From an uncultured Fusobacterium sp. (lineage in GTDB: Bacteria; Fusobacteriota; Fusobacteriia; Fusobacteriales; Fusobacteriaceae): a stretch of DNA of 36,242 nt. The notes under the pieces are model-generated. The model was not told the DNA's origin. It did not search any database and saw only the letters and a list, made by a program, of their open reading frames with translations. The position numbers and the translations under genes were made by a program. This document shows, piece after piece, positions 15,693-24,534 of the stretch (position 1 is its first letter; each line of letters starts with the position of its first letter). Location: contig NZ_CAJKIS010000025.1 of NCBI RefSeq assembly GCF_905200055.1, forward strand, positions 1 through 36,242, written 5' to 3'.

Positions 15693-16562
15693 CTATTTAA
15701 TTCCAACAATTTCATACTTCTTTAAAAGCTCTAATGGATGGTAAGACTCCTTTGCATCTCTAAGTCCTAAATCACCAAAATCATCTTCTCTATTTACAAA
15801 CTTATAATCTTTAAACTCATTTTGTAAAAACATCATATTTATCATTTGATAACTTCCAATATATTCATTAAGCCCCTTCTCAATATGAACCACTACATAT
15901 TCATCATCTAGTGCCTCTCCTAATGAGTAAGCTATTACTTTCCCATCAACTTTTAACATTCCACCTTTGACTCCAAGTCTATCAAAGTGATTTAAAATAT
16001 TATGTATTCCAAGGTCTTCATTTCTTAAAACAGGTATAATTTCACACGACTTATCGTGACACCAATCTCCTTGAAACTCTAAAACCTCTTTTATATTTTC
16101 AGAAGTTATCTTCTCATAAGTATAATCATAAGTTTTCATAAAGTTATTAACTCTATTTTTCTTTTTAGAGTATTTTCTTCCCTTTAAATAAGCTAAACTC
16201 TCTAAAGAATAAACATAGTCAAAACTATCCCTTCTCTCCTCTAAAACAAAGCTATCTTCAAGATAATTTTTCCATTTTTCAGGTACAAGAATAATTTGAG
16301 CTTTTTCATTTAAAAGGTCTCTTATTATCTCTTTAGCATTATCTAAGTACTCCAATGATCTAGGTACAGGCATAAAATAATAATATTTTCCTTCATATAA
16401 CCCTCTTACAACTAGAACATTATTCTCTATAGCATAAGTTGCCTTCTCCCCTTGACTCCAAAGATATAGATTTGTAAAGTTATAATCACAAGTTATAAAC
16501 TTCCCTTTGGTGAACTCATCAATTATCTCTTTATCGTCAATGGTTAAATTTTTCCATTCCAT
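15693..16562 (-). CDS. DUF2156 (LPG synthase C-terminal-like, GNAT-fold) protein
   Basis: A 289-residue cytosolic protein of the DUF2156 group, related to the C-terminal aminoacyl-transfer domain of lysylphosphatidylglycerol synthase and built from two GNAT-like halves. Features seen are CDYNFTNLYLWS near the N-terminus, KKKNRVNNFMKTY in the middle, and VNREDDFGDLGLRDAKESYHP near the C-terminus, the usual family ending. No membrane flippase domain is attached, so it is the soluble stand-alone form. The substrate is unknown; transfer of an amino acid or acyl group is a family-based guess. The start is the ATG at 16562 after AGGAG. It follows pepV by 79 bases with no clear terminator between them, so it may share that operon. 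Confidence 0.82.
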   Translation of the reverse strand: MEWKNLTIDDKEIIDEFTKGKFITCDYNFTNLYLWSQGEKATYAIENNVLVVRGLYEGKYYYFMPVPRSLEYLDNAKEIIRDLLNEKAQIILVPEKWKNYLEDSFVLEERRDSFDYVYSLESLAYLKGRKYSKKKNRVNNFMKTYDYTYEKITSENIKEVLEFQGDWCHDKSCEIIPVLRNEDLGIHNILNHFDRLGVKGGMLKVDGKVIAYSLGEALDDEYVVVHIEKGLNEYIGSYQMINMMFLQNEFKDYKFVNREDDFGDLGLRDAKESYHPLELLKKYEIVGIK

Positions 16563-16641
16563 TTTAATATCTCCTTAGTAAATATATAATTTCTTCCTCA
16601 CCATATAATACTAAAAAAAATATACTTTTACTAGCACTTTT

Positions 16642-18030
16642 TTATTTTGCTAATTGATAGATAGCTTCTACATAGATTCTAGCAATAGTATCAATTTTAT
16701 CTATTTCTAAGCATTCATTTTTTTGGTGCATATTATCTACTTGAGATGAAAGAAGAGCTCCAAAAGCAACTCCATTTGTTACCTCTCTAGCATAAGTTCC
16801 TCCACCAATAGCAATTGGCTCAGCTTCAACATCTCCAGTAATATCTTTATAGATATTCATCAATGTAGAAACAAGGAAACTATCTTTAGCAACGTATAAA
16901 GGAGCTGTATCTCCAGCAACAACTACATTTACCTTTCCTTCTACTTTTGCTTTTAATGTATCAATAACTTTTTGGTTAGGTACATGAACTGGACATCTCA
17001 TATCTACACAAATTTCCATAGCTCCATTAGAGATATTCATCTTTCCTATGTTTAAAGTAAGTTTACCAGTTTCATGATCTTCAAAATTAACTCCTAAAGA
17101 TGTTCCATCATTTTCCATTTTTACATATTCTTTAAAGAAATCTACTATATTTTTTAGATCTTCATTTAAGATTTCAGCAGTTCCTAAGAATGCAAATAGT
17201 GCACTAACTGCATTATATCCTTTGTGAGGTCTTGCTGCATGAGAAGATTTTCCCTCAGATGCAACATAATATTTTCCATCTTTTAATTCAACAGAGATTT
17301 TAAACTCTTTTCCTTCATTATAAGCTTCTACTTTAGATAATAGATCTCCAGTAAACTCTTGAGGAATAACAGCTTTTGCTCCATCAGGAACAGAGTTAAA
17401 AGCATTTCCACCAGCAAATGTAAAATCTCCTAGTTTTTTATATTCTTGAGTAAATTTAACACGAATAATTCCCTTTTCTGCAAATGTAACTGGGAAAGTA
17501 GAGTCTGGAGTAAATGCCATAGTTGGTTGAGGCATTTTTAAAGTGTTGAAGTAATGTTCCATACATAAACTTCCAGTTTCTTCATTAGCTCCAATTATCA
17601 TTCTTACTTTTCTATTTAATTTTACTCCTGAATCCATGATAGCTTTCATAGCATATAAGCAGATCATAGATGGTCCTTTATCATCAAGAGTTCCTCTTCC
17701 AAAGATTTTTCCATCAGCTATAACTCCACCATATGGGGGATATATCCATCCATCTCCTTCAGGTACTACGTCTACATGTCCAAGGATACCTACAACTTCT
17801 TCTCCCTCTCCAAATTCAATAGTTCCAGCATAGTTATCAAAGTTTTCAACTTTAAATCCTAATTTAGCCCCTAAATCTAAGAAATATTGTAATGCTGCTG
17901 TTGGTCCTTCTCCAAAAGGTTTTCCTTCTTTAGCAGGTTCTTGTACACTTTTTATTTGTACAGCTCCTTGTATTCCTTTTACAATCTCATCTTTGTAAGT
18001 TAAAACTTTTTCTTGTAAATTTAACATCAT
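16642..18030 (-). CDS. pepV: PepV-like M20 metallo-dipeptidase
   Basis: A 462-residue zinc peptidase of family M20, PepV/Sapep type, which cleaves dipeptides and some aminoacyl compounds in the cytosol. Metal and catalytic motifs are GHVDVVPEGDGW (zinc His and catalytic Asp), GRGTLDDKGP (bridging Asp), EETGS (general base Glu), and TPDSTFP. The C-terminal GGGTYAREV and HQKNECLEI supply the last zinc ligand region. Length is typical. The start is the double ATG after a GGGGGG ribosome site. It lies 15 bases after mlaA in the same operon, an odd mix of envelope lipid and peptide functions. Amino-acid fermentation, common in fusobacteria, would make a dipeptidase useful. Confidence 0.92.
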   Translation of the reverse strand: MMLNLQEKVLTYKDEIVKGIQGAVQIKSVQEPAKEGKPFGEGPTAALQYFLDLGAKLGFKVENFDNYAGTIEFGEGEEVVGILGHVDVVPEGDGWIYPPYGGVIADGKIFGRGTLDDKGPSMICLYAMKAIMDSGVKLNRKVRMIIGANEETGSLCMEHYFNTLKMPQPTMAFTPDSTFPVTFAEKGIIRVKFTQEYKKLGDFTFAGGNAFNSVPDGAKAVIPQEFTGDLLSKVEAYNEGKEFKISVELKDGKYYVASEGKSSHAARPHKGYNAVSALFAFLGTAEILNEDLKNIVDFFKEYVKMENDGTSLGVNFEDHETGKLTLNIGKMNISNGAMEICVDMRCPVHVPNQKVIDTLKAKVEGKVNVVVAGDTAPLYVAKDSFLVSTLMNIYKDITGDVEAEPIAIGGGTYAREVTNGVAFGALLSSQVDNMHQKNECLEIDKIDTIARIYVEAIYQLAK

Positions 18031-18044
18031 TACCCCCCGTTAAT

Positions 18045-18791
18045 TTAAAACTGTTCTCCAGTTTCCAACTGTATCTTTCTATATTTTTTATAAAAAAATC
18101 TTAAATATTCATATTCAAAAGGTGATCCACTACTATAATATCTAAAACTTGTATTTTTTCTCTTATCTATCCCTTGTAGAGCAACTACTCCAGGTTTATC
18201 TATATCTACAATATCAGCAGCTTCATAAGGATCCAATGCTCCTAAAGCATAGGTATTAATTCCACTACCTACTGCATCTCTCAAATTACTAGGTCCTAAA
18301 AAAGGTAAAATAAGATAAGGTCCATCTCCTACACCATAGTGAGCAAGAGTAAGTCCAAAATCTTCATAAGGTTTAGGCATTCCCAATTTTGATGCTACAT
18401 CAAATAAACCAAACAAACCTAAAGTAGCATTTATAGAGAATCTTCCAAATGCTCTCATAGCTTTTTTAGGCTTTGCCTGTAAGATAGAGTTTCCTGTTGT
18501 AGTAAGATTTACACTATTTGCAAAAAAGTTTTTTACCCCTTTTTGAACAAAAGTTGGAGTTATTAAATTATAGGCATCTACAACAGGTAAAAAAACATAT
18601 TTATCAAAAGTGTAATTAAAATAGTATATTCTTCTATTTAAAGGCTCCCATGGATCGTATACTCCAAAATATTGAGCAATTTCACTTTTAGTTTTTACAC
18701 TTTCACTACTATTTTTATTTTCATCTCCAAAAGCAGTTGCACAAAATAAAGCGAAGATTAAAAGAGTTAGTATTTTTTTTCTAATTTTCAT
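18045..18791 (-). CDS. mlaA: MlaA (VacJ) family outer-membrane lipid transport protein
   Basis: A 248-residue exported protein. MlaA sits in the inner leaflet of the outer membrane and removes misplaced phospholipids. Family motifs are clear: DPWEPLNRRIYYFNYTFDKY, VKNFFANSVN, RFSINATLGLFGLFD, EDFGLTLAHYGVGDGPYLILPFLGPSNLRD. The signal peptide (about residues 1-22) ends ATAFG-DE. The only Cys (17) has Phe before it and does not make a lipobox, so this version seems to be cut by signal peptidase I rather than lipidated. Its start overlaps the end of the hydrolase gene by 11 bases, implying coupled translation. No mlaBCDEF genes are in this window. Confidence 0.92.
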   Translation of the reverse strand: MKIRKKILTLLIFALFCATAFGDENKNSSESVKTKSEIAQYFGVYDPWEPLNRRIYYFNYTFDKYVFLPVVDAYNLITPTFVQKGVKNFFANSVNLTTTGNSILQAKPKKAMRAFGRFSINATLGLFGLFDVASKLGMPKPYEDFGLTLAHYGVGDGPYLILPFLGPSNLRDAVGSGINTYALGALDPYEAADIVDIDKPGVVALQGIDKRKNTSFRYYSSGSPFEYEYLRFFYKKYRKIQLETGEQF

Positions 18792-20055
18792 ATTTAAATA
18801 CCCCCTCTTTTAAGAATTTCAACATTACATCTACATTTTCAGAGTAGAACATATTTCCACAATGTCCCCCATATGGATAGATTATAAGTCTATCTTTGAA
18901 AGTATTCTCTAAGAATTTGAAATCATTTTCATTTAAGATAAGTTCATCTCTATTTGTTACAGCTACTATCTTATCAGTTGTTTTTAGATAGTTTTCTATC
19001 TGTTTAAGAGTTGTAGTTGTCAACAACTGATTTAATGTGATATTTCCACCAAATTTCTTTTTATAATATGGATAAGCAAGTCTATTCATATAATCTTCAA
19101 AATCAGCAAAATCTATCTTTTCAAAATATGGAAACATATTTGTAAATTTACCAACTGGCTCTGTTACATATACTCCCATATTATTTAAAAGATCTGTTAC
19201 ATAATTTAAATCTATTGATGTCAATCTAAAAGCAAGTCCTATTAGTTGGCTCATATCCTCATTAGAAAGAACATCATGCTCAAATAATTTATAGATAGTT
19301 TCCTCTGTTATCTCTGTATATCCACCTTTTAAAGTTGAAGACACTTTGCTTATAACACTATCTATTAACATTCCTATTTTTTTAGGATCATCATCTGTAT
19401 ATTTATTTAACTCTTTATCAAGTTTCACTGCTGAAGAATATATATCCACAGCTGGATTTACCATAAAAACTCTTTTAAAGTTAAATGCCTTTTCTATTTC
19501 ATCTAAATATGAAACAACAGCAGATGATGTTCCTCCAAGGCTATAACCTACTACATAAAAATCAGATACTTCAATATCCTCTTTTACAATATTGTAAGTT
19601 TCCTTCATCACTTTATAGATATCCTTTCCATCTTCAATAATCATTCCTGGCATCTTATTTGTAGAAGCATTAACAATAAAGTTAGAGTGCATAGGTGAAG
19701 TTATAGAGATTACATGAAACCCTGCATCATAAAAAATTCTTTGAAATAACACCATTCTTGTAGCATGATAATCTGATCCTGTCCCAGCTAAAAGAAAAAT
19801 AAGTGGAGCTTTCTCCTTTTGGTGAACTAAAGAAAACTCAAATTTGCCATTATACCATAAATTTTCAGGTGGCTCCTTGCTATTAGGTAGTTTTACTTTA
19901 TACACCTTTGTGGGAACAGCTTCACTTACTCCATCTGTCATAAGGGTAGAACTTCCTAATATAGTTGCCATATATGGATTTTTAAATGGATATTTGTACT
20001 CTCCAAATAGGTTGGAAAATACAAGAATTAATAGTGCTCCTATTATCTTTTTCAT
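18781..20055 (-). CDS. Exported alpha/beta-hydrolase (lipase/esterase-like) paired with MlaA
   Basis: A 424-residue protein with a signal peptide (MKKIIGALLILVFSNLFG, cleavage near residue 18) and an alpha/beta-hydrolase fold. The nucleophile elbow is GYSLGG (Ser172), an oxyanion-type segment is LLAGTGSDYHATR, the likely acid is Asp370 in TNRDE, and the His is about 398 in GGHCGNM. It should act in the periplasm or on the outer membrane. Its gene overlaps mlaA, so a lipid or acyl-ester substrate related to outer-membrane upkeep is a reasonable inference. The start is the ATG at 20055 after GGAGG; the TTG four codons earlier overlaps that site. A TTGAAA-17-TAGAAT promoter may lie at 20112-20084. 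The substrate is unproven. Confidence 0.8.
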   Translation of the reverse strand: MKKIIGALLILVFSNLFGEYKYPFKNPYMATILGSSTLMTDGVSEAVPTKVYKVKLPNSKEPPENLWYNGKFEFSLVHQKEKAPLIFLLAGTGSDYHATRMVLFQRIFYDAGFHVISITSPMHSNFIVNASTNKMPGMIIEDGKDIYKVMKETYNIVKEDIEVSDFYVVGYSLGGTSSAVVSYLDEIEKAFNFKRVFMVNPAVDIYSSAVKLDKELNKYTDDDPKKIGMLIDSVISKVSSTLKGGYTEITEETIYKLFEHDVLSNEDMSQLIGLAFRLTSIDLNYVTDLLNNMGVYVTEPVGKFTNMFPYFEKIDFADFEDYMNRLAYPYYKKKFGGNITLNQLLTTTTLKQIENYLKTTDKIVAVTNRDELILNENDFKFLENTFKDRLIIYPYGGHCGNMFYSENVDVMLKFLKEGVFKYEN

Positions 20056-20083
20056 TTTTTCCTCCAAACAACATATAATAGTT

Positions 20084-20112
20084 ATTCTACTTCAATTGTT
20101 AAAATTTTTCAA
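20084..20112 (-). promoter_or_regulatory. Possible promoter of the hydrolase-mlaA-pepV operon
   Basis: On the minus strand TTGAAA (20112-20107) is followed after 17 bases by TAGAAT (20089-20084), in the 61-base gap after ilvA. Read-through from ilvA is also possible, since no terminator hairpin was found in the gap. Confidence 0.4.
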
Positions 20113-20116
20113 TAGT

Positions 20117-21319
20117 TTAGTAGATTTCATATCCAGCTTCTTTGATTTTTACAATAACATTATTTCTATGCTCAATGTCACTACACTCAATTACAAGGGT
20201 AATCTCTTGCATATTAATTCCTAAATCTATATTATACATACTTTGAGTTATAAATAAAATGTTAGCTCTATTTTTTGTAATAAGTTTTAGAAGTTTTTCT
20301 GTTTCTCCAAATCTATCATGAACCTTAACTTTAAATTCAAATCTTCTTCCTTCATTAATAAGAGCTCTATTTAAAACTCTCTCAATAAGGTTTACATCTA
20401 TATTACCACCAGAAACAACAGCACAAACTTTTTTTCCTACACATTTAACTTTTCCAGCAAGAATAGCAGCTAGAGGAGTAGCTCCTGCACCTTCAGCAAC
20501 AACTTTACTTTTCTCCATAAGGAATAGTATAGCTCTAGCAATCTCATCTTCACTTACTGTAATAACTTCATCTACATATTTTCTTACAAGTTCAAGAGTT
20601 TTACAACCAACTTTTTTAACAGCAATACCATCAGCTATTGTAGGTTGAGCACAAACTTCACAACACTCTCCACGTTTTAAAGCCTCTGTCATTGAAGCAG
20701 CATTTGCAGACTCAACACCGATTACTTTTATCTTAGGATTTATTGATTTAACAGCAGTTGCTATTCCAGCAAGGATTCCTCCTCCACCAATAGGTACTAA
20801 AACTGCATCAAGATCTGCTGCATCTTCTAATATTTCAAGTCCTATTGTTCCTTGCCCAGCTATTACATATTCATCATCAAATGGATGTAAAAATACTGCT
20901 CCAGTAGCTTTTTGAATTTCACAAGCTTTAGCAAAAGCATCATCATAAACAGTACCACAAAGCACAACCTCTGCTCCATATCCTCTTGTAGCTGCTATTT
21001 TAGCTATTGGTGCTGTTTCAGGCATAACTATTGTAGATTTTATTCCTTGAGCAGTAGCTCCTAAAGCTATACCTTGAGCATGGTTTCCAGCTGATGAAGC
21101 AATAACTCCTCTTGCTTTTTCTTCTTCTGTTAAATTGGCTATTCTATTTAATGCTCCTCTTAATTTAAAAGAACCTGTTTTTTGTAGATTTTCAAGTTTA
21201 AATAAAACTTTTCCTCCAGTCATTTTTTCTAGTGTAGGACATTCAATTAAAGGTGTTCTTTTAATTGAATCTTCAATCGTGGTTTTTGCCTTTTTTATAG
21301 TTTCTAGTGTAACTGCCAT
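20117..21319 (-). CDS. Threonine ammonia-lyase with C-terminal ACT domain
   Basis: A 400-residue PLP enzyme that deaminates threonine to 2-oxobutanoate. The PLP lysine is Lys52 in GSFKLRGAL. The phosphate-binding loop is IGGGGILAGIA, and SSAGNHAQGIAL is the other signature. The C-terminal 75 residues (from about 325, FKVKVHDRFG...) form one ACT domain, as in the short forms that mix IlvA and TdcB features. It may serve amino-acid fermentation (2-oxobutanoate to propionate) or isoleucine synthesis, and the sequence alone does not decide. The ATG follows AAGGGGG. The promoter is clear at 21398-21370. The symbol ilvA or tdcB would be equally arguable, so I leave it blank. Confidence 0.93.
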   Translation of the reverse strand: MAVTLETIKKAKTTIEDSIKRTPLIECPTLEKMTGGKVLFKLENLQKTGSFKLRGALNRIANLTEEEKARGVIASSAGNHAQGIALGATAQGIKSTIVMPETAPIAKIAATRGYGAEVVLCGTVYDDAFAKACEIQKATGAVFLHPFDDEYVIAGQGTIGLEILEDAADLDAVLVPIGGGGILAGIATAVKSINPKIKVIGVESANAASMTEALKRGECCEVCAQPTIADGIAVKKVGCKTLELVRKYVDEVITVSEDEIARAILFLMEKSKVVAEGAGATPLAAILAGKVKCVGKKVCAVVSGGNIDVNLIERVLNRALINEGRRFEFKVKVHDRFGETEKLLKLITKNRANILFITQSMYNIDLGINMQEITLVIECSDIEHRNNVIVKIKEAGYEIY

Positions 21320-21369
21320 TTTGATTCCCCCTTAGTAATGTAAAATTTTCATATAAGTTTGTTGTCTTT

Positions 21370-21398
21370 ATTATAGAACTTTTCTTACTTATTTTCAA
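21370..21398 (-). promoter_or_regulatory. Promoter of the threonine ammonia-lyase gene
   Basis: On the minus strand TTGAAA (21398-21393) is followed after exactly 17 bases by a perfect TATAAT (21375-21370), about 50 bases before the start codon. No T-box or other leader structure is visible in the short leader. Confidence 0.65.
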
Positions 21399-21447
21399 CA
21401 TTTTTATTATTTTTACATCAAAAGTAATAAAAAAAGAGCAATTTATT

Positions 21448-24400
21448 TTATATTTTATACTCTATAAACTCTGTAATAACTTCATACTCATTTTCTTTTC
21501 CCAATCTCTCTAAAAGATTTTCAATAATAGCTTTATAATTAGCAAGTTGCTCCTCGTTGATCTCTCCAGTTTTATAATCAACTATATAAACACAACCCTT
21601 TTCTCCTTCTCTTGCCTCTTTTATCATCAATCTATCTATTCTAAAAGTTTCATCCTCTGTATAAATCTCATATTCAGAATAGATTTTATCCCACTCTTTA
21701 GAGAAAATCTCCTTTTTCTTATTTAAAATATATTCAATATTTTTTTTAGATAAAATTTCAGCTATCCCCTTTTCTCCTAAGTTTGATGCAAACTTAGCAA
21801 AAGTCAATTTTTTAGCTCTCTCAATCTCCTTATTAGTTGCATAAATCAAATTCTCAAGGAAATAGTGAACAACTGTCCCCTTTAATCTTTTAATCTCATT
21901 TTGAAGAGAGTGAGAATATATTTTCTCTCTATCTTTAAATATGCTCTCTTCTCCTTTTGGATATGATGCTTCAGGGGTAGAAAGATTAAGTTCAAAAGTT
22001 TCTCTCTTATCATTTTTATCTTTGGATTGAAACTCAGTAAAAATTATATCTCTATCTTTAAACTCTTTTTCACAATTAATCATATCTAAATTATAATTAT
22101 TTTCATCTTTAGTAGAGTTCTTATCATATTTTTCAAGAGCTATATAGATATTATTTTTAGGTCTTGTCAATGCAACATAAAGGTTATTTATCTCCTCATG
22201 CTCTTTTTTTATTTGATTTTCTTCTAAATAAGTAAATTCATTTGATAGAACCTTTAAAATATGGTTAAATTTATCATTTGTTAATAAAAACTCTCTAGCT
22301 TCTTCATATTTATTGTCCATTGAAAGATAAAAGTTGATATTACCAGTTGTTCTATTATTTGATTTTGGATTATAATAATAGAAAAGTGTATCAAACTCAA
22401 GTCCTTTAGATTTATGAATAGTCATTAGATTTACACTATTTTCATCTTTTAACACTATCTTCTTAAACTTTGAACTGTTTTTTTGATCTTCAAATTCACT
22501 TAAAAACTCCTCAAAATATCTATAACTTTTAACTATTTTATAAAAAGAGTACAGATTTGATATATCTCCCTTACTAAAGAATCTCTCTGTAATCCCTAAA
22601 CTTTGAAGAATATCATAAGTTAAAAAATATGTTTCTCCATCATTAGTATTATATCTGTCTTTAAGTTCCTTTACTATCTCTAAAACCTCTCTCTCTTTAG
22701 CATTTAAGTTTATCTCTAAAGAGTAATCTAGTAACCAATTTTCTATATTTTCTCTCTCTTTAACTAAATATTTTAAAGAGTCAGCAGAGAGATTTACAAG
22801 ATCACAACGTAAAAAATTAAGTAGAGATAGGTAATCATTTTTAACTAGATATTTTATCAAATAATATATTCCCTTAATTCCCCTGCTTTCAATTACATTT
22901 ACATTTGAATCAACAACAAATGGGATATTTGCCTCAGTTAATTTTTTTTGTATTAAATTAAGTTCATCATTTGTTCTAGCTAAAATTCCTATTCCCTCAT
23001 AAATTCCATTAAAATCAAGTTGAATTTTCTCAATTATTCTATCTATAATAGTTGTACTCTTTTCCTCTTCTTCCTCATTTTCTAAAGTTTTCGTTAAAAT
23101 TTCAATATGTCCTTTTTTATTTTGATTTTTAGGATTTACCTCTAAAAATTCCCATCTTTTACTACTTTCTTCACTTTTTTTAGATAAAGTTTTAAAAAAT
23201 TTATTATAGAACATAACTACATTTTCTTCACTTCTATAACAGATATTTAGGTTTTCAACTTTTCCATCTATTATTTTTTCAAGATTTTCAAAGAGGTTTT
23301 TCTCTCCACCTCTCCAACCATAAATACTTTGCTTTTCATCTCCTACACATATTACATTTTCGCTTTTATCTATAATATCCTTTAAAATTTTCCATTGTAA
23401 TATACTTGTATCTTGAAATTCATCTATAAATATAGTTTTTATCTTCCCATCAATAATATCAAAGAATTCATCAGTAACACCATTTTCATCAACAAAATTT
23501 AGATTTTTATCTCGAATATATCTAAATGTATAGTTACTTATATCTAAGAATGTAAATCTTTGCTCCTTAAATTTTATATCATCATAGATTTCATAGATTC
23601 TATTAATAACTTGAAGTAACTTCTCTTCATAGGGAATAATTTTTTCATTAAATAAAGTTTTAGCAATATTTAATCTTAATTCATCTTGTAGATACTCTAA
23701 ATCCTCCAATCTTCCACAAGAATCTTTTATATAAGTTCCACTCCAAATATTTCCCTTAATTAAATCTTTAAAATTATCTATTAAATATCTTTCTTTTTCA
23801 AAATCATCATTTAATTTTATATAAGGCTTGCTTTTTTTTACTAAGACAGTTTCCAAATCTTTCTTTTTATCAATAGCCACAGAATTAACTATCTCTAAAA
23901 GATTATCCATAATAGTAAAACTATCTTTTATTTGAAATGGCTCTCTTTTTTTATTTAATCTATCACCTAAAACAATTGTTTTCCATCTTTGATTCAATAA
24001 ATTTTTTATTAACTCAATGTATTTTTCCATATCTCTTTCAGAATTATCTTTTAAAAATTCTTTAAATTTTGAAAAATCTTCCTTATTAGTAAAAAGTCTA
24101 TCTAAAACTTTAAGGAGGACTTTTTTATTATCATCATCATCTATAATTTCATAAGAATATATTTTTAGATATGGAGCAATAGCTTTTTTAAAAATTAAAT
24201 TTGTAAATGCATCAATAGTATAGATTTTAAGTTTATCCTTATTTTGAATAACCTCTTCATAAATTTTTTCAATCTTATTTTGACTAAAATCTATATCTGG
24301 ATAAAGTTTTAAAATATTTTTCTTTAAATCCTTTGCCTCTTCTCCGTTTTCCTTTAATTGTTTTAAAAATTTCAATATTCTCTCTTTTATTTCAGCAGTT

Positions 24401-24534
24401 GCCTTTTTAGTAAAAGTCATTACTAAAATATCTCTAAAATCATTTCCACAACAAAGAGATGCTACATATTCAAGGGATAATCTATATGTTTTTCCTGTTC
24501 CTGCACTTGCTTTTAATATCAATCTATTTTTCAT
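21448..24534 (-). CDS. addA: AddA-like helicase-nuclease (double-strand break repair)
   Basis: A 1028-residue UvrD/RecB-type helicase with a C-terminal RecB-family nuclease: the AddA (RexA) subunit that processes double-strand DNA ends for recombination. Motifs in order: Walker A ASAGTGKT at about 9-16, VMTFTKKATAEIKER, FIDEFQDTSILQW (motif II), VGDEKQSIYGWRGGE (motif III), LMTIHKSKGLEF, and NNLYVALTRPKNNIYIA. The nuclease has VVHYFLENLI, then IDRLM and YIVDYKTGE near the end. The start is the ATG at 24534 after AGAGGG. It overlaps the addB stop as ATGA, so translation is coupled. It is somewhat shorter than the Bacillus AddA. A strong terminator downstream is not obvious. Confidence 0.9.
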   Translation of the reverse strand: MKNRLILKASAGTGKTYRLSLEYVASLCCGNDFRDILVMTFTKKATAEIKERILKFLKQLKENGEEAKDLKKNILKLYPDIDFSQNKIEKIYEEVIQNKDKLKIYTIDAFTNLIFKKAIAPYLKIYSYEIIDDDDNKKVLLKVLDRLFTNKEDFSKFKEFLKDNSERDMEKYIELIKNLLNQRWKTIVLGDRLNKKREPFQIKDSFTIMDNLLEIVNSVAIDKKKDLETVLVKKSKPYIKLNDDFEKERYLIDNFKDLIKGNIWSGTYIKDSCGRLEDLEYLQDELRLNIAKTLFNEKIIPYEEKLLQVINRIYEIYDDIKFKEQRFTFLDISNYTFRYIRDKNLNFVDENGVTDEFFDIIDGKIKTIFIDEFQDTSILQWKILKDIIDKSENVICVGDEKQSIYGWRGGEKNLFENLEKIIDGKVENLNICYRSEENVVMFYNKFFKTLSKKSEESSKRWEFLEVNPKNQNKKGHIEILTKTLENEEEEEKSTTIIDRIIEKIQLDFNGIYEGIGILARTNDELNLIQKKLTEANIPFVVDSNVNVIESRGIKGIYYLIKYLVKNDYLSLLNFLRCDLVNLSADSLKYLVKERENIENWLLDYSLEINLNAKEREVLEIVKELKDRYNTNDGETYFLTYDILQSLGITERFFSKGDISNLYSFYKIVKSYRYFEEFLSEFEDQKNSSKFKKIVLKDENSVNLMTIHKSKGLEFDTLFYYYNPKSNNRTTGNINFYLSMDNKYEEAREFLLTNDKFNHILKVLSNEFTYLEENQIKKEHEEINNLYVALTRPKNNIYIALEKYDKNSTKDENNYNLDMINCEKEFKDRDIIFTEFQSKDKNDKRETFELNLSTPEASYPKGEESIFKDREKIYSHSLQNEIKRLKGTVVHYFLENLIYATNKEIERAKKLTFAKFASNLGEKGIAEILSKKNIEYILNKKKEIFSKEWDKIYSEYEIYTEDETFRIDRLMIKEAREGEKGCVYIVDYKTGEINEEQLANYKAIIENLLERLGKENEYEVITEFIEYKI

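Noticed and set aside
19844..20224. A 126-codon plus-strand frame across the hydrolase and threonine lyase ends
   Set aside because: It is antisense to two well-supported genes, lacks a ribosome site and resembles no protein family.
21420..21447. Terminator for addA
   Set aside because: Only a weak AGAG/CTCT pairing across an AT-rich loop before a T run; too poor to annotate.
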